Translations under genes and position numbers: made by a program | Notes under the pieces: model-generated | Told to the model about the DNA's origin: nothing | What the model saw: the letters and a program-made list of their open reading frames with translations, nothing else | Databases searched by the model: none | Source of the DNA: Bacillota bacterium | GTDB taxonomy: Bacteria; Bacillota; Clostridia; Clostridiales; Clostridiaceae | Assembly: GCA_023440105.1 (NCBI GenBank) | Contig: JAEXSY010000043.1 | Coordinates: 1-9,517 of the forward strand | DNA length: 9,517 nucleotides | Direction of reading: 5' to 3' | Part shown: positions 6,477-9,517 of the stretch, in pieces | Layout of the letters: each line of letters opens with the position of its first letter | Position numbering within the stretch: position 1 is the first letter of the stretch

Positions 6477-8252
6477 CTACTTTTTAGTTGCATATTTCTG
6501 GTAGAGAGCTTCATAATAATCCTTAATTTCCTTTTGAAGCTTTTCGAGATAAGAAAAGTCATCATTAGGAACATTATATTTCATCTTATAAAGGGACTCA
6601 GTTATTTCCTTATTGGAGAGAAATGCTATAGGTACTCCAACCTTTGCTGCTTTATTGGCATATTGGTAGAAAATACTTATTGTTTTAAGCATCTCATACT
6701 GCTTAGATAAAGGCACATAGGTGTCCATTTGATGATAGGCATTCTGCTGAAGGAATCCAATCCTTATTATCTTGGCTGTTTCCAGAATCAACCTCTGATC
6801 GTCAGGAAGAACATCCTCTCCTACCAGCTTAACAATCTCCAGTAGCTTATTTTCTTCGTATAGAAGCTTAAGCATTTCTCCTCTTAAATCCCATATTTCT
6901 GGGGATACATTATCTTCATACCAATCTCTTAACAAACTAATATAGCCACTATAGCTCGTTAACCAATTTATAGCAGGATAGTGCCTTGCATAAGCTAGAT
7001 TTTTGTCCAAGCCCAAAAATGCTGTAACAAATCTCTTGGTATTTTGAGTTACTGGCTCTGAGAAGTCACCACCGGCAGGGGATACGGCGCCAATTACTGT
7101 AACGGAACCTTCGGTGCCATTGAGATTCTCTACATAGCCAGCTCTCTCATAAAACTCTGCAAGTCTTGAAGGAAGATACGCTGGATAGCCTTCTTCTGCG
7201 GGCATTTCTTCTAATCTTCCTGAAATTTCTCTAAGGGCTTCTGCCCAACGGGAGGTGGAGTCAGCCATTATGGCTACATGGTACCCCATATCTCTAAAAT
7301 ACTCTGCTAGTGTTATACCAGTATAAATACTTGCTTCTCTTGCTGCTACAGGCATATTAGAGGTATTGGCAATAAGTATGGTTCTATCCATAAGAGATTT
7401 TCCTGTTTTAGGATCTATGAGCTTAGGAAAATCCTCCAAAACCTCTGTCATTTCATTTCCTCTTTCACCGCAACCAACATAAACTATGATGTCAGCATCA
7501 GACCATTTTGCTAATTGATGCTGTGTCATTGTTTTACCAGTACCAAAGCCTCCTGGGATTGCAACAGTACCGCCTTTAGCCAAGGGGAAGAACACATCTA
7601 TTACTCTCTGCCCTGTAATTAGAGGCCTAAAAATTGTTTTTCTTTCCGCTATAGGTCTGGCATTTCTTACAGGCCACAGCTGATAAAGCTTTAAATCTTC
7701 TATTCCCGCTGAGGTTTTTAGCTTAACTACTGTTGTTTCTATATTATATCTTCCAGAGGGTAATACCTCTACCACAGTCCCTTCTTTATAAGGAGGAACC
7801 ATGAGCTTATGGAGTATTAAATCCGTCCCCTGAACTGTGGCATAAACATCACCGCTCTTTAAATAATCTCCAACCTTAGCTGTAATATTTGTTTCCCATA
7901 GCTTTTCCTCATCTATGGTTATAAGTCCTATTCCTTCTGGTATGAATCCATAGTTGATTTCATCGATTTTTAGAAGAGGTCTTTCTATACCATCAAAAAT
8001 ACCACTTAGCACTCCAGGCCCAAGCTTTAAGCTTAAAGGATTCCCCGTTGACTCAACAGGTTCATCAACCTTTAAACCACCAGTTTCTTCGTAAACCTGA
8101 ATAGTTGCATTATCTCCTTCTAGAATGATTATCTCACCTATGAGTCTTTTTTCACCTACCATTACCATCTCTCTCATCTGAAAGCCACTCATATCTTTTG
8201 CTTTAACAACAGGTCCATTTATTGCAATTATTTTCCCTAATTTTCTTTCCAT
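6477..8252 (-). CDS. atpA: V-type ATP synthase subunit A (catalytic)
   Basis: A 591-residue catalytic subunit that hydrolyses or makes ATP in the A3B3 head. An N-terminal beta barrel (about 1-75) is followed by the A-specific 'non-homologous' bulge domain (about 115-190). The Walker A loop is 'GGFGTGKT' (234-241). The catalytic glutamate is in 'GCGERGNE' (Glu263), and 'MADSTSRWAEALREISGRL' (329-347) is the Walker B region. 'EEGYPAYLPSRLAEFYERAG' (353-372) is another strong signature. The Walker A serine of many homologues is threonine here, a conservative change. The start at 8252 is supported by AGGGGG a few bases upstream. The gene lies 12 bases after atpE, and no interruption is seen in the frame. 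Confidence 0.98.
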   Translation of the reverse strand: MERKLGKIIAINGPVVKAKDMSGFQMREMVMVGEKRLIGEIIILEGDNATIQVYEETGGLKVDEPVESTGNPLSLKLGPGVLSGIFDGIERPLLKIDEINYGFIPEGIGLITIDEEKLWETNITAKVGDYLKSGDVYATVQGTDLILHKLMVPPYKEGTVVEVLPSGRYNIETTVVKLKTSAGIEDLKLYQLWPVRNARPIAERKTIFRPLITGQRVIDVFFPLAKGGTVAIPGGFGTGKTMTQHQLAKWSDADIIVYVGCGERGNEMTEVLEDFPKLIDPKTGKSLMDRTILIANTSNMPVAAREASIYTGITLAEYFRDMGYHVAIMADSTSRWAEALREISGRLEEMPAEEGYPAYLPSRLAEFYERAGYVENLNGTEGSVTVIGAVSPAGGDFSEPVTQNTKRFVTAFLGLDKNLAYARHYPAINWLTSYSGYISLLRDWYEDNVSPEIWDLRGEMLKLLYEENKLLEIVKLVGEDVLPDDQRLILETAKIIRIGFLQQNAYHQMDTYVPLSKQYEMLKTISIFYQYANKAAKVGVPIAFLSNKEITESLYKMKYNVPNDDFSYLEKLQKEIKDYYEALYQKYATKK

Positions 8253-8264
8253 TATATACCCCCT

Positions 8265-8879
8265 CTATGACAGAGCCTCTGTAACCATTATTCCTATGGT
8301 CTCTTGACTTTCCAAGAGCATATTTTTAAGGGTACAGTCGTATTTGTATATGAGTTCCTCATCCTCAATAATAAAGCCTCCAATATAGTCCTCATCTAGG
8401 GGTTTATAGGTGAGCTTTATATTTTTATGATTAGCTTCTAAGGACTTAATATCTTCCTGAAGATCCTTAATATCCTTTTCTAAAACAAAAAATACATAGC
8501 TTCCTTTCTGGAGAGAAGCAAGACTTTCTTCCATCTTATATATAATGAATCTCTTATAACTATCTGTAGCTGTAAACTCAGTTAATTTGTCTTTAAGGGC
8601 TAATTCCACTTCTTTTATGAGCCTACCCTTCAAATTTAAGATTTCATTATGACTTCTGGTTTCTTCCTTAGAAATAATTTCAAGGGTCCTTGTATTAGCT
8701 TTTTTTAAGCTCTCTCTCTTGGTGTGTTGAAGCTTTTTATCAAGCTCTTCCTTCTTTTCTTTTATACTCTCGTCTCTTTCCAATAGGAATTTCTGTATTT
8801 GCATATTTTTCTTTTCTTCTAGCTTTTCAAATATAGCCTTATGGAAAAGCCTTAATTTATCATCAATAGTAGTAGACAT
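8265..8879 (-). CDS. atpE: V-type ATP synthase subunit E (peripheral stalk)
   Basis: A 204-residue E subunit of the outer stator stalk, which forms a heterodimeric coiled coil with subunit G/H and holds the head static. Residues about 10-100 are lysine/glutamate-rich with almost no glycine or proline, a long coiled coil. The C-terminal globular part contains 'IGGFIIEDEELIYKYDCTLK' (about 165-185), the family's most conserved stretch, then a short LESQETIG helix. The partner G/H is not in the window. Start ATG 8879 has AGGTGA five to six bases upstream. It is placed between subunits F and A, with no subunit C gene between E and F. Sequence is poorly conserved in this family, but the C-terminal motif and context agree. 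Confidence 0.9.
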   Translation of the reverse strand: MSTTIDDKLRLFHKAIFEKLEEKKNMQIQKFLLERDESIKEKKEELDKKLQHTKRESLKKANTRTLEIISKEETRSHNEILNLKGRLIKEVELALKDKLTEFTATDSYKRFIIYKMEESLASLQKGSYVFFVLEKDIKDLQEDIKSLEANHKNIKLTYKPLDEDYIGGFIIEDEELIYKYDCTLKNMLLESQETIGIMVTEALS

Positions 8880-8899
8880 TCTATCACCTACTTCCTTAT

Positions 8900-9208
8900 T
8901 TAAATTTTAAGACCAATGGATTCCTTCATATATTTAGCTATATAATCACTACCTCTCATAGTTCCGTGTCTATCCTGAATTTCTACAACCAAAGGGCTGT
9001 ATTTAGCCCTTCGGATTTCTTCTATCTCTTCAGAAATAAAAGCCACGGCTTTTTCGGTGATTATAATTATGCCTATATCCTTATGCGCCTTAATATACTC
9101 AAGGCTTTTCAGTGCTTCTTCTCTTGTATGAGCCACAATTCCATCAATACCTGCAATCTTCATACCTACTAAAGAATCCGTATTATCGCTAATTATATAA
9201 GCTCTCAT
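8900..9208 (-). CDS. atpF: V-type ATP synthase subunit F (central stalk)
   Basis: A 102-residue subunit F (called NtpG in Enterococcus hirae), a small Rossmann-like protein that binds subunit D in the rotor and modulates ATPase activity. Near the N-terminus 'GMKIAGIDGIVAHTREEA' (15-32) corresponds to the family's F-x-L-x-G-I motif. 'IGIIIITEKAVAFISEEI' (45-62) and 'PLVVEIQDRHG' (71-81) match the conserved core. The length is normal. Its ATG follows the K stop after only eight bases and lacks a strong Shine-Dalgarno (only a weak AAAGA-like site), so translation is probably coupled to K. The gene order K-F-E differs from the K-E-C-F arrangement known from E. hirae-like operons. Confidence 0.93.
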   Translation of the reverse strand: MRAYIISDNTDSLVGMKIAGIDGIVAHTREEALKSLEYIKAHKDIGIIIITEKAVAFISEEIEEIRRAKYSPLVVEIQDRHGTMRGSDYIAKYMKESIGLKI

Positions 9209-9216
9209 AGTATTCT

Positions 9217-9517
9217 TTAGATTCCTGTTAATATCATTATGGAAATAATAAGACCATAAATAGCTATACCTTCAGCAAGACCAACATATATAAGAGTCTT
9301 ACCTAGTATACCTGGGTCCTCAGATACTGCTCCTAGAGCAGAGGATCCAACTGCAGCTACGCCATAACCTGCACCAATACATGCAAGACCAGTACTTAAA
9401 GCTGCAGCTAAATATCCCATACCATCACCAATTGATGCTCCAGCACCCTCAGTAGCAGCATGAGCGACCTCAGGTATCATAATAACTATCGCAGCCATGA
9501 TTGCAGGAATAAAAATT
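9217..9517 (-). CDS. ntpK: V-type ATP synthase subunit K (membrane proteolipid), 5' end outside window
   Basis: The rotor-ring proteolipid that carries ions through the membrane. 'MGYLAAALSTGLACIGAGYG' starts the first helix of a two-helix hairpin, the loop is 'SEDPGILGK', and 'YVGLAEGIAIYGLIISIMIL' is the second helix with the ion-binding glutamate (at about 9271-9273). Ahead of the hairpin is a hydrophobic segment ending 'AHAATEG', which looks like a signal peptide or extra helix. An ATG at 9498 is in frame, but it has no ribosome site and the open hydrophobic frame continues (IFIPAI) to the window edge, so the true start is probably beyond 9517. Residues typical of Na+ rings are absent around the glutamate, favouring protons. 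It leads this visible part of the operon; subunit I would be expected upstream. Confidence 0.92.
   Translation of the reverse strand, partial: IFIPAIMAAIVIMIPEVAHAATEGAGASIGDGMGYLAAALSTGLACIGAGYGVAAVGSSALGAVSEDPGILGKTLIYVGLAEGIAIYGLIISIMILTGI

Noticed and set aside
1..9517. CRISPR arrays, insertion sequences, tRNA or rRNA genes, phage or defence genes
   Set aside because: No spaced repeats, transposase frames, inverted-repeat ends, tRNA-like folds or defence domains were seen; nearly all of the window is accounted for by housekeeping genes.

Overview
The window is AT-rich and compact, with strong purine-rich Shine-Dalgarno sites. It carries an A/V-type ATPase operon and a hydroxylamine reductase-type hybrid cluster protein of the strict-anaerobe [4Fe-4S] form. 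Together these point to an anaerobic, low-GC Gram-positive bacterium of the Clostridia. I cannot name the genus.

Left part (1-2051): the 5' end of a MATE-family exporter leaves the window on the minus strand. It diverges from a plus-strand acylphosphatase gene (acyP). A 144-base gap follows, holding a 27-bp inverted repeat and an unusually G-rich leader, and then a 429-residue NCS2/AzgA-type nucleobase permease. A perfect 15-bp bidirectional hairpin terminator closes this side and also serves the genes converging from the right.

Middle (2097-4382, minus strand): a 2-Cys atypical thiol peroxidase (tpx) and a hybrid cluster protein (hcp) stand next to each other. Both detoxify reactive species (peroxides; NO or hydroxylamine). 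tpx appears to have its own promoter, preceded by imperfect direct repeats. hcp is separated from the ATPase operon by a strong intrinsic terminator.

Right part (4475-9517, minus strand): the distal part of an A/V-type ATPase operon, transcribed in the order K-F-E-A-B-D. It encodes the membrane proteolipid ring (K), the central stalk (F, D), a peripheral stalk part (E) and the catalytic/non-catalytic head (A, B). Genes are 8-20 bases apart, and at three junctions the stop codon is fused to the next Shine-Dalgarno. Subunits I and C are not in the window; C is absent from the K-to-D stretch. The proteolipid lacks the residues typical of Na+ rings, so proton coupling is the better guess.

Most of the window is ordinary clostridial housekeeping. 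The parts most worth a second look are the permease, which lacks the acidic residue expected in its substrate-site helix, and the structured leader in front of it, which matches no riboswitch class I recognise.
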